Below are positions 52,043 to 59,120 of a stretch of 64,000 nt of DNA, in pieces. The position numbers were made by a program, and so were the translations under genes. The notes beneath the pieces were generated by a model. That model did not search any database, was not told the DNA's origin, and saw only the letters and a list, made by a program, of their open reading frames with translations. The stretch covers positions 1 through 64,000 of the forward strand of contig JBDNCJ010000007.1 in assembly GCA_046719715.1 (NCBI GenBank). Reading direction: 5' to 3'. Source of the DNA: JANWWM01 sp046719715 (GTDB lineage Bacteria > Bacteroidota > Chlorobiia > Chlorobiales > Thermochlorobacteraceae). Positions within the stretch are counted from its first letter, which is position 1; each line of letters begins with the position of its first letter.

Positions 52043-52053
52043 CGACAAAAAGA

Positions 52054-53130
52054 ATGCTGGTTTTCCTGTTCGTCATCTGCACGATATTCATTTGTTTGAA
52101 CGTCATTGCGTATATCGGACTGTCAAAGGTTGATTATGAATCCAAAACAGCAATTATTTTTCCGAATCCTGATACGCAACAGGCGTTTGTTTCCGTCATT
52201 GTTGCGGCACGAAACGAAGCCGCGAATCTTCCCTCGTTGCTCAATCGGCTAATCACGCAGACGCATTCCTTGCTGGAAATCATCATTGTGTCCGACCGTT
52301 CAACCGATGAAACGCCCACCGTCGTTCAATTTTTTCAAGACGCTCGAATTCGATTTGTTGAAATCAAAGATGTGCCGAAAGGGGTTTCGCCGAAAAAGCA
52401 CGCACTTGCAACGGGCATACGCATTGCGCGCGGCGAAATTTTATTTTTGACCGATGCCGATTGCCGCCCAAGCCCTGCTTGGATTGCCGACACGCTCAAA
52501 TGTTTCGATAAACGCACGGCTGTCGTCATCGGCTACTCGCCGTTTCGCAAAAAAGAAAACGAAACCTTCATCGAACAATTTCAACGCTACGAGTGCTTCC
52601 GAACGGCAATGCTCTCGGCGGGTGCAGTTGGACGAAATGCGCCCTATATGGCAACCGGACGAAATCTTGCCTATCGTAAAGAAGTCTTCGAAACCATCGG
52701 CGGCTTCGATGCCATTAAGCATATTTTGAGTGGCGACGACGATTTGCTCCTGCAACGCATTGCGCGAAAAACACGCATGAAAATCAAGTATTTCATCTCG
52801 CTCACTGCCAAAGTTGAAACCGACCCACAACCCTCGCTCGAGACATTCCTCAACCAAAAAGCCCGACACTATTCCGCCGCGTTTCACTATCCGCCAGCGT
52901 CCATCTTTTTTTTAATGACCTACCATTTAGTCAATTTCGTGATGGTTTTCTTGTTGCCGTTTCAACTGCTCATTGGCGGCTTTTCGCTCTCACAGGCGAT
53001 GTTGCTGTTCAATGAAGAGGAATTTCGCTGGAAAGCCGTGTATTTAGAGCCAATTTACGCCGTCTATGCGTTGTTCTCGCCGCTTTTAGCGTTCAAAAAA
53101 TTTCAGTGGAAAACGGACGTTATGAATTGA
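52054..53130 (+). CDS. Family 2 glycosyltransferase, membrane-associated
   Basis: The 358-residue GT-A enzyme has an N-terminal membrane helix (about residues 2-22), the GT2 core with V-S-V-I-V-A-A-R-N-E-A-A-N-L, I-I-V-S-D-R-S-T-D, and the D-x-D-type F-L-T-D-A-D-C-R-P-S. A Q-x-x-R-W-like region is replaced by L-N-Q-K-A-R-H-Y. Two C-terminal transmembrane helices follow (about 290-310 and 330-350). It should transfer a sugar from a nucleotide donor to a membrane or extracellular acceptor at the inner membrane; the sugar is unknown. It lies 11 bases after the receiver gene. Its stop overlaps the convergent hydrolase gene by 11 bases. Confidence 0.88.
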   Translation: MLVFLFVICTIFICLNVIAYIGLSKVDYESKTAIIFPNPDTQQAFVSVIVAARNEAANLPSLLNRLITQTHSLLEIIIVSDRSTDETPTVVQFFQDARIRFVEIKDVPKGVSPKKHALATGIRIARGEILFLTDADCRPSPAWIADTLKCFDKRTAVVIGYSPFRKKENETFIEQFQRYECFRTAMLSAGAVGRNAPYMATGRNLAYRKEVFETIGGFDAIKHILSGDDDLLLQRIARKTRMKIKYFISLTAKVETDPQPSLETFLNQKARHYSAAFHYPPASIFFLMTYHLVNFVMVFLLPFQLLIGGFSLSQAMLLFNEEEFRWKAVYLEPIYAVYALFSPLLAFKKFQWKTDVMN

Positions 53131-53992
53131 CCAAAGCGACTTTTTGCGATTCATGGAAATGAGCCGAAAGAATCTCGCTGAAGTGGTCAATCGCTTCGAG
53201 CATCGGTAGGTGTCCGATTTGGTCAAAGACGACGAATCGCGTAGGAAGTTCGGGGTGTTCGGCAAGGCGGGTTTCGTAGAGCGTCGTCATGCCTTCGGGC
53301 GGAATTGTTTTATCGGCTTTGCCAACGCAAAGCAGAAGCGAAGAAGGAATGGAAACGACTTGTTCGTGATAGCGTCTCAGAATATCAGGATTGAGCGAAA
53401 ACGTGCCGACTTTTTCCGCCGCTTCTGCATCAGTATTCAAAAAATCATCGACCAAAATTTTCTCGTATTCTTTTGGAATCGGCTGTGAAGTGGCTTTTTG
53501 AATGAAGGCGCGTTTGAAAAAATCGAGATGAAAAAGAAACTTTAAGTTCATCGTGCCGCGAATGAATGCTGAAAGAATTTCCATTTGAATGGCACTATAC
53601 GCGAAAATTCCGCATGCGATAATCGTGGTGGAAAGCACCTGCGCTTGGTGGCGGTGGGCGAGTTCGGCTGTAACCATTGAACCCATTGAGTGCCCGACAA
53701 GATGCAGTTGAGATAATCCTAAATGCTCAATGAGTGCAGATGCTTCGTCGGCAAAGGACTCAATCGTGAATGTAGGTTTGTGTGTTGTAAGTGTCGTGCG
53801 ACCTGTGCCGCTTTGGTCGAGTCGAAGAATGCGAAAATGGGGAGAAAGAAGCCTTGCGACAGGCGACCAGTATTGCGCCGACATTGCCCAGCCGTTGATG
53901 AAGAGAACCGCTGGCTTTTCCGCGTCGGAGTGGTTGGCTTCGGCGGAATCTTCAAAATAAAGTCGGCTTTGTTTCGTTTGGAGTATGCTCAC
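53120..53992 (-). CDS. Alpha/beta hydrolase (esterase/lipase-like)
   Basis: The 290-residue hydrolase has the alpha/beta fold with the nucleophile elbow G-H-S-M-G-S-M (catalytic Ser), an oxyanion strand in V-L-F-I-N-G-W-A-M, and R-L-D-Q-S-G-T-G after it. A late Asp lies in C-V-G-K-A-D-K-T-I-P-P and a catalytic His in D-Q-I-G-H-L-P-M. There is no signal peptide. The start is GTG 53992, fixed by a perfect AGGAGG five bases upstream, very unusual in this genome; the in-frame start at 54031 is a TTG. The substrate is unknown; the fold covers esterases, haloperoxidases and C-C hydrolases. It is the second gene of a two-gene unit with the small gene at 54018. Confidence 0.85.
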   Translation of the reverse strand: MSILQTKQSRLYFEDSAEANHSDAEKPAVLFINGWAMSAQYWSPVARLLSPHFRILRLDQSGTGRTTLTTHKPTFTIESFADEASALIEHLGLSQLHLVGHSMGSMVTAELAHRHQAQVLSTTIIACGIFAYSAIQMEILSAFIRGTMNLKFLFHLDFFKRAFIQKATSQPIPKEYEKILVDDFLNTDAEAAEKVGTFSLNPDILRRYHEQVVSIPSSLLLCVGKADKTIPPEGMTTLYETRLAEHPELPTRFVVFDQIGHLPMLEAIDHFSEILSAHFHESQKVALVNS

Positions 53993-53997
53993 GGCGA

Positions 53998-54003
53998 CCT
54001 CCT
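53998..54003 (-). promoter_or_regulatory. Perfect Shine-Dalgarno (AGGAGG) deciding a GTG start
   Basis: On the minus strand AGGAGG is followed by 5 bases and GTG (start of the alpha/beta hydrolase). Nearly every other gene in the window has no such motif, so this site is notable and supports the GTG start and coupling to the upstream small gene. Confidence 0.75.
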
Positions 54004-54017
54004 GTTTGCCTTTCGCC

Positions 54018-54197
54018 TTACTCGGATTCAATCGCTTGCTCTACGCTTTTCCAAAACGGCGCGACCGAGTAAATGCAAAAAAAGAAATTGATGTAATAAG
54101 AGCGAAGTGCGCGCTTGTCGAGCCGAAGTTGAATGAGGGAAAAAAGCGTCTTCCATCGCCAAAACCAAAAGTCGGTGATATAAAAGAAAAATCCCAT
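54018..54197 (-). CDS. 59-residue aromatic-rich small protein, upstream of the hydrolase
   Basis: This frame encodes 59 residues, opening M-G-F-F-F-Y-I-T-D-F-W-F-W-R-W-K and continuing with hydrophobic, Phe/Tyr-rich segments (I-N-F-F-F-C-I-Y) and a charged end (E-Q-A-I-E-S-E). It is too short for many gene finders. The start (ATG 54197) and stop (54020) sit 25 bases before the GTG of the alpha/beta hydrolase with an SD between, consistent with a two-gene unit. The two overlapping frames in the same stretch are less protein-like (poly-Ser/Arg runs). It is probably membrane-associated. Function is unknown and reality only moderately supported. Confidence 0.45.
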   Translation of the reverse strand: MGFFFYITDFWFWRWKTLFSLIQLRLDKRALRSYYINFFFCIYSVAPFWKSVEQAIESE

Positions 54198-54286
54198 TGG
54201 TGTAAAGTGGTTCGAACGACATTCATCAAGTCAAATCAAACTTCAACGAAATGTAAGCAAGTTCCCGTGAATTTGGAACAATTTTT

Positions 54287-56017
54287 TTAGTAATCAATCG
54301 CTTCAATTTCGCCGAGCGAAATGCCGAAAGAAGGGAGCGAATAAGAAACGCCGATGCTGAACGTCAGACCGTTGAAGTTGGTATCGCGAAATCCGCGCGC
54401 CGTAAATGGAATCGTGAAAGTTTGTGACTCGTCTTCGGCGGAAGAATCTTTGTAACTAAGCGAACTGAGCAGAGGCGGGAAGCCCAATTTGTAATTGCCT
54501 CCGACGCTGAAGAGCAAATCAGGCGTGAGCATGAATTCAACGCCGAAGTCGGCGCGAACCGAAGCGGTGATGAACGAAAGACTTTCCAAGTCGCCTTCGC
54601 CCGTATTGCCGACGGAAAGGAAAAGCCCGTCAACGCCGCCCGAACCGCCGACATAAAAATTCCAACGCCGTAGCCAAAATTTTTTCATTATGCCCGCATA
54701 GCCGCTCAAAATCAAAGCCGAGATGCCGTTTGGCGCCTCAGGGGTGAAAGATGTATTTCCAACGCCGAATCCAAAATCAGCCGTTGCAAACAGTTGCCGA
54801 ACGCCCGTTTGCTTGGCAAGGTTGTAGTGAAAGCCAACCTCAATGCCGCCCGCTTCGGTAACATCTTCTTTGAGGGCAAACCGAAGCGGAGTAGGGAAAG
54901 GAAAGAAATCATCAACGCCGTATTCGCCCAGCATTTCGCGGCGCAAGGGCGTGGTTTCTTTGGACAACCGAAGTCGGAAAAACTTAGGGCGAATGGCAAT
55001 GTCCAAGCCAAACTGCGGATGCTCTTTGAGCAGAACGCCGCGCTCAACCCCGCCCGTGATGTGCGGATAAAAGCTTGATAGTTCCGAGGGATTTTTACGG
55101 TTGTCGCCGACAGATGCAACGCGGAAAAATCCAATGATGCGCTCTTCCAAATCGCCTTTGGAATTTTCAAATAGTTCTTCGGCATAGAAGCCGTCGTCGA
55201 GTCCAATGCCTTCTCGTGTGCCGATGTTGGCTTCGGGCGTTGCGCCGCGCAGGCTTAAAATTTCGGCGGTTACTTGGAAATCGGGCAAGCGACGCATAGC
55301 TAAACTTAAATTTTTCGCCCATGCATTGACGGCGGCGACCCGCGCAAAGTCTGCGCCTGAAATCGTGCGATTGCGTGTTTGGTAAGTTCTATCGGTTGAA
55401 GCCGTTGCCGTGCCGCTTTGCACGACGGAACTGCCTTTGAGGAATACGGCTTGTGAACTGCCGTCGGGATTCGTCTTGACGCGAAACCAAAGAATGTATC
55501 CGGAAATCGTAACGGTCAAATTGTCTTCTTCGTCTTGCGACTCGTTGTAGCGTGTAATCACAGGCGCGTAAAGGTATGCCGCGTTGAGCACTTTGAGAAT
55601 ATCCGCCGCTGTTAAGCCTGAACCTTTTAATTTATTCGCCGCCGCCATCGCTAAATCTTCTTCCTTCAAATTGCCAAGCGCGCGCTCTTCGGCAACGGCT
55701 TTGACTGCCAGAGACACTTGCGGGATAATCGTTTCATTGAGAACGGTAGTGATTTGAGAGGGCGTAGCGTTGCGAAAGCCTAAGGCGGAAACGCGCTCGC
55801 GGTAAGCGGAAAGCGCGCTGTCGGAAAGTTCATTGTAGTCAAATCGCGGCAGTTGAACATGAAAATTGATTCGGTTCTCAACCAATGCACTCGGAACTTC
55901 CACAAACGACAGATTCAAAAGCCCCAGCGATGAAATCGACTTGCGCTGATACTTGCGCTCTTGGGCGGAAACTGCAACGGAAAAAAGCAAGACAACGATG
56001 AAAAAAAGGCGTGCCAT
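54287..56017 (-). CDS. Large exported outer-membrane-type protein, unknown function
   Basis: The 576-residue protein has a signal peptide (M-A-R-L-F-F-I-V-V-L-L-F-S-V-A-V-S-A-Q) and a helical-to-beta N-terminal region (about 20-210, A-A-N-K-L-K-G-S-G-L-T-A-A-D). A C-terminal barrel-like half follows (about 330-576) with alternating strands (A-T-A-D-F-G-F-G-V-G-N, F-Y-V-G-G-S-G-G-V-D-G, L-L-F-S-V-G-G-N-Y-K-L-G) and a last strand ending A-I-D-Y. The middle contains a mixed region R-E-G-I-G-L-D-D-G-F-Y-A-E-E-L-F. I recognise no family. It is separated from the kinase gene upstream by about 110 bases and likely has its own promoter. Confidence 0.65.
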   Translation of the reverse strand: MARLFFIVVLLFSVAVSAQERKYQRKSISSLGLLNLSFVEVPSALVENRINFHVQLPRFDYNELSDSALSAYRERVSALGFRNATPSQITTVLNETIIPQVSLAVKAVAEERALGNLKEEDLAMAAANKLKGSGLTAADILKVLNAAYLYAPVITRYNESQDEEDNLTVTISGYILWFRVKTNPDGSSQAVFLKGSSVVQSGTATASTDRTYQTRNRTISGADFARVAAVNAWAKNLSLAMRRLPDFQVTAEILSLRGATPEANIGTREGIGLDDGFYAEELFENSKGDLEERIIGFFRVASVGDNRKNPSELSSFYPHITGGVERGVLLKEHPQFGLDIAIRPKFFRLRLSKETTPLRREMLGEYGVDDFFPFPTPLRFALKEDVTEAGGIEVGFHYNLAKQTGVRQLFATADFGFGVGNTSFTPEAPNGISALILSGYAGIMKKFWLRRWNFYVGGSGGVDGLFLSVGNTGEGDLESLSFITASVRADFGVEFMLTPDLLFSVGGNYKLGFPPLLSSLSYKDSSAEDESQTFTIPFTARGFRDTNFNGLTFSIGVSYSLPSFGISLGEIEAIDY

Positions 56018-56130
56018 AGCAGTGTGGTATGTGTTGATGAAAGTTCAATTTACAATAACAATCGCGCAATGAACAACGGCGCGCTTAACTCTTGCATATC
56101 TCATTTCGGTTCGCAAAAGCGATACGGCTC

Positions 56131-57300
56131 TTATGAAAGCGGAAGTTTGATTCGAAATGTCGTGCCTTTGCCGACCTCGCTGTGTTTGAGAATTAACTTG
56201 CCTTTGTGGTAGTCCTCGATGATGCGCTTGGCAAGTGAAAGTCCAAGCCCCCAGCCGCGCGACTTCGTGGTGAATCCCGCTTTGAAAATCTCATTTTTGT
56301 ATTTGCTCTCAATGCCTTTACCGGTATCGGAAATATCAATGACGACGAAATTTCCTTCCGTGAAAAGCGTGGCGGAAATCGTTCCGACTTTGCCTTGAAT
56401 GGCATCGATGCCGTTCTTCGTGATGTTTTCAATTACCCATTCAAAAAGCTCGCGGTTGATGGGCGCGAGAACGTCGGGCGCGTCGTTGAAAATCAGTTCA
56501 ATGTTCTTGCCCATTTGCGGAATCCGACTGCGATAATAGTTGAACATTGAGGCGACGATTTCACCGACGTTTTCTTTCTTCAAACTCACCTTTGAGCCGA
56601 TTTTTGAAAAGCGTGTGGCGACGCGGTTCAAGCGTTTTAAGTCGGTTTGCATTTCAAAAATAATTTGGGCTTGCTTTTCGGGGTTGTCGCTTGCGGTTTT
56701 CAGGAGTTCAATCCAACCCATTAGGCTTGAAATCGGCGTGCCAAGTTGATGCGCTGTTTCTTTGGATAGACCAACCCAAAGATTAGACTGCTCATTACGA
56801 CGAATGGCGCTGAAACTGAAATAAGCAATCAAGATGAAAATGCCTGCCGCAACGCTCGATAAAATCGGGGCAATCCGCAACAGCATCACTAAATCAGAAT
56901 CGCCGTAATGCACGTATTGAAGCACAAGCGTATCGAGTTTGACGGCGACCGGCTCATACTGCGCGTTGAGTTCCAATCGCTTTTTTTCCAAGAAGTCTTT
57001 GATGAACGCCTCGCCTTTCGAAGAGTCAATTTTGATGTTGCGAATCGTGCTGGGGTTCATTTGGGCATCGGTGAGCATAACAGGAAAATCAATCACCGTT
57101 ACGATTTCATTGAAGATGAACGAAATTTCCTGTGGATTTTCAAGCTCGATGAGCAGATTGAGCGATTTGACCCAAAGGTCAACTTTTTGCTTTTGTTGCT
57201 GGCGAATCGATTCAATGACTTTTTGCGTGAAGAGAAAAAAGATGATTGCGCCAAGCGCGGCGGAAAAGATAAAGAAACCTTTGATGGTGCTATTTTTCAT
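56131..57300 (-). CDS. Sensor histidine kinase (membrane-bound, HisKA + HATPase)
   Basis: The 389-residue kinase has two transmembrane helices (about 8-28 and 135-155) framing a periplasmic region of about 105 residues, then a cytoplasmic kinase. There is no HAMP or PAS domain. The HisKA box is S-K-E-T-A-H-Q-L-G-T-P with the acceptor His near residue 186, and the ATPase boxes are E-N-I-T-K-N-G-I-D-A-I and D-T-G-K-G-I followed by G-W-G-L-G-L-S. All catalytic residues look intact. The partner regulator is not adjacent on either side. The periplasmic part suggests an external signal. Confidence 0.88.
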   Translation of the reverse strand: MKNSTIKGFFIFSAALGAIIFFLFTQKVIESIRQQQKQKVDLWVKSLNLLIELENPQEISFIFNEIVTVIDFPVMLTDAQMNPSTIRNIKIDSSKGEAFIKDFLEKKRLELNAQYEPVAVKLDTLVLQYVHYGDSDLVMLLRIAPILSSVAAGIFILIAYFSFSAIRRNEQSNLWVGLSKETAHQLGTPISSLMGWIELLKTASDNPEKQAQIIFEMQTDLKRLNRVATRFSKIGSKVSLKKENVGEIVASMFNYYRSRIPQMGKNIELIFNDAPDVLAPINRELFEWVIENITKNGIDAIQGKVGTISATLFTEGNFVVIDISDTGKGIESKYKNEIFKAGFTTKSRGWGLGLSLAKRIIEDYHKGKLILKHSEVGKGTTFRIKLPLS

Positions 57301-57369
57301 GGAATAGTTAAAGTTGCGTAAGCAAGCGTGAAGATAACGACAAATTGCGCCTGCTCGTCAGGCATTTTG

Positions 57370-57401
57370 TTTGGCGTGCGTTTGAAAAGATGTTAGATTT
57401 G
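57370..57401 (+). promoter_or_regulatory. Putative Bacteroidota-type promoter of gcvH (TTTG...TAnnTTTG)
   Basis: TTTG at 57370-57373 is followed, after 20 bases, by TAGATTTG at 57394-57401, which fits the -33 TTTG and -7 TAnnTTTG boxes known for the primary sigma factor of Bacteroidota. It lies 36 bases before the gcvH start codon. This is a pattern match only; short AT-rich boxes occur by chance. Confidence 0.4.
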
Positions 57402-57437
57402 CGCCCAACTTTACTTAACTTCTTTTCTATTCTCGCA

Positions 57438-57818
57438 ATGAACTTTCCTGAAACACTTCGCTACACCAAAGAACATGAATGGATTGTGATGGAATCGGCA
57501 GATGTCGCCCGAATCGGCATCACGGATTTCGCGCAATCGGAACTCGGCGACATTGTGTTCGTCGACCTCAAAAACGTCGGCACAAAACTCAATGCGAATG
57601 ATATTTTCGGAACAGTCGAAGCCGTTAAGACTGTCTCCGATTTGTTTCTTCCAGTGGCGGGGGAAATCATCGAGGTGAACGAAGCCCTCAAAGATGCCGC
57701 ACTCGTCAATAAATCACCCTATGAAGACGGGTGGATGATTAAACTCAAAGTCAGCAACCCAACCGACATCGACGGCTTAATGACGGCGGCAGATTATCGG
57801 GCGCAAGTCGGTCAGTAG
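57438..57818 (+). CDS. gcvH: Glycine cleavage system H protein
   Basis: The H protein carries a lipoyl group that accepts the aminomethyl moiety from the P protein and passes it to the T protein. The 126-residue product has Y-T-K-E-H-E-W at the N-terminus, G-I-T-D-F-A-Q-S-E-L-G-D-I-V, and the lipoylation site E-A-V-K (Lys64) in G-T-V-E-A-V-K-T-V-S-D. E-V-N-E-A-L follows and then N-K-S-P-Y-E-D-G-W-M. ATG 57438 is standard; the in-frame ATG at 57345 adds unconserved sequence. gcvT and gcvP are not in the window. In some bacteria H proteins also serve as lipoyl relays. It is divergent from the histidine kinase gene. Confidence 0.96.
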   Translation: MNFPETLRYTKEHEWIVMESADVARIGITDFAQSELGDIVFVDLKNVGTKLNANDIFGTVEAVKTVSDLFLPVAGEIIEVNEALKDAALVNKSPYEDGWMIKLKVSNPTDIDGLMTAADYRAQVGQ

Positions 57819-57949
57819 TGGCGCAATCGAGGCACTGTTGAAGTTAGTTTCACTTCACCTTTGTCGTGTCGCGATAAGCAGGATTGCCATCAGGACAGAG
57901 CAAAGAACATCGCAAAAAACCATCAGTAAAACCATAGAACTTGAAACCG

Positions 57950-58591
57950 ATGAACCTGAAATCCACGAACCTGAAAGGAATCAGCCGAATTGATTCTCCT
58001 GACCGCAACGAACATTGCTGGCTTGTCAGAGCGACGAAGGATTCAGTCACGTATTCAAAATCGTTTGCCGACAAAAAATACGGCGGCAAAGAGAAAACGA
58101 TGAAAATCGCCATCGAGTATCGCGATAAACTTTACAAGTCGCTCAACATTGACCCCTCAAAGCCGCGCAAGCGAGGATTCCGAGTGTTTCCTTATCCATT
58201 TTTTACAAAGAAAAACAACAACAAAACGGGTGTTGTGGGCGTGTATCGCGCAACCAAAACGGTTGAAAAAGAAACGCCCGAAGGCAAAAAAAACATCTTG
58301 GTGCGCGACCATTTCGTCGCTTCAATCAATGTGGAAAAATACAAACAGGTGCAAAAGTTCTTCTCGGTGGCAGAGCACGGTGAAGAGAAAGCGCGCAAAT
58401 TGGCGATTGCTTGGCGCAAAAAAATGGAAAAAGAAGTTGCCGGACGAATGATTTCTAAACAAGCCGAACCCAAAGGCATGAAATACGCCAGCGGCGATGA
58501 GGTCGTCAAATCCTTTGAGCCAAATGCGCTTGCCAAAAAAACCGCAAAACCCAACACTACTCCTAAGAAAGCGACCAAACGCAAGAAATAA
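57950..58591 (+). CDS. Tandem AP2-domain DNA-binding protein
   Basis: The 213-residue protein has two AP2/ERF-type DNA-binding modules in tandem. The first (about 10-65) reads G-I-S-R-I-D ... C-W-L-V-R-A ... F-A-D-K-K-Y-G-G ... A-I-E-Y-R-D. The second (about 90-165) reads T-G-V-V-G-V-Y-R ... F-V-A-S-I ... F-S-V-A-E-H-G-E-E-K-A ... A-I-A-W-R. Each has the three strands and helix of the fold. AP2 domains in bacteria usually accompany phage HNH homing endonucleases; here no nuclease is attached. A basic Lys/Pro-rich C-terminal tail follows. ATG 57950 is chosen over a TTG at 57941. It lies between gcvH and ccmE and is probably a small DNA-binding regulator. Confidence 0.75.
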   Translation: MNLKSTNLKGISRIDSPDRNEHCWLVRATKDSVTYSKSFADKKYGGKEKTMKIAIEYRDKLYKSLNIDPSKPRKRGFRVFPYPFFTKKNNNKTGVVGVYRATKTVEKETPEGKKNILVRDHFVASINVEKYKQVQKFFSVAEHGEEKARKLAIAWRKKMEKEVAGRMISKQAEPKGMKYASGDEVVKSFEPNALAKKTAKPNTTPKKATKRKK

Positions 58592-58666
58592 TCACAGCAA
58601 TGGAAACGGTTTTGTAACTTTGTAAGGTTTTAAGAATGTTATTAGGAAACTTAACTCGTTACAAAA

Positions 58667-59065
58667 ATGTCCGTCAAACCGAAGTTCATTGTTGGCTCTG
58701 TCGTCATTGTCGCCGTTCTTGCTTGGCTCGGATTCACCGCGCAAGAGTGGGGCAATAGCTCAATCGGATACGCTTCAATTTCGCAAGCCAAGCAAAGTGG
58801 AAAACTGTCATATATCAAAGGCTACTGGGTCAAAGAAGAGCCTGTTGAAACGAACCTCAACATTTTCACATTCTACATGAAAGACGAAGAGGGAAACATC
58901 GCCCGCGTCATTTATCGCAATGGAAAGCCCAACAATTTTGAGCAAGCCTCCAGCGTCGTCGTTCAAGGCAAACTTGAAGACGGCACCATCTACGCGAAAG
59001 ATATTTTGGTGAAATGCCCGTCAAAGTATCAATCCGAAAAAGCCGACGGCGAAAAGAAAAGTTAG
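58667..59065 (+). CDS. ccmE: Cytochrome c maturation heme chaperone CcmE (cysteine type)
   Basis: CcmE holds heme covalently in the periplasm and passes it to the CcmF lyase. The 132-residue protein has an N-terminal membrane anchor (about residues 8-24) and an OB fold (about 35-115) with G-K-L-S-Y-I-K-G-Y-W-V, V-I-Y-R-N-G-K-P-N-N-F and V-V-V-Q-G-K-L. In classical CcmE the heme-binding residue is His in a motif H-x-x-x-Y; here it is Cys117 (I-L-V-K-C-P-S-K-Y), the C-x-x-x-Y variant known from some deltaproteobacteria and archaea. ccmF follows 55 bases downstream. Genomes with this variant are reported to lack CcmH; none is visible here. Confidence 0.88.
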   Translation: MSVKPKFIVGSVVIVAVLAWLGFTAQEWGNSSIGYASISQAKQSGKLSYIKGYWVKEEPVETNLNIFTFYMKDEEGNIARVIYRNGKPNNFEQASSVVVQGKLEDGTIYAKDILVKCPSKYQSEKADGEKKS

Positions 59066-59120
59066 CATCAGCAGTTGCGCACGCATTTTTACGCTCACCA
59101 TCTAATCAGAAGTTCTACCA

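Noticed and set aside
54261..54289. GTTCC/GGAAC hairpin followed by seven T on the + strand
   Set aside because: It looks terminator-like but only a 5-bp stem, and there is no + strand gene upstream to terminate.
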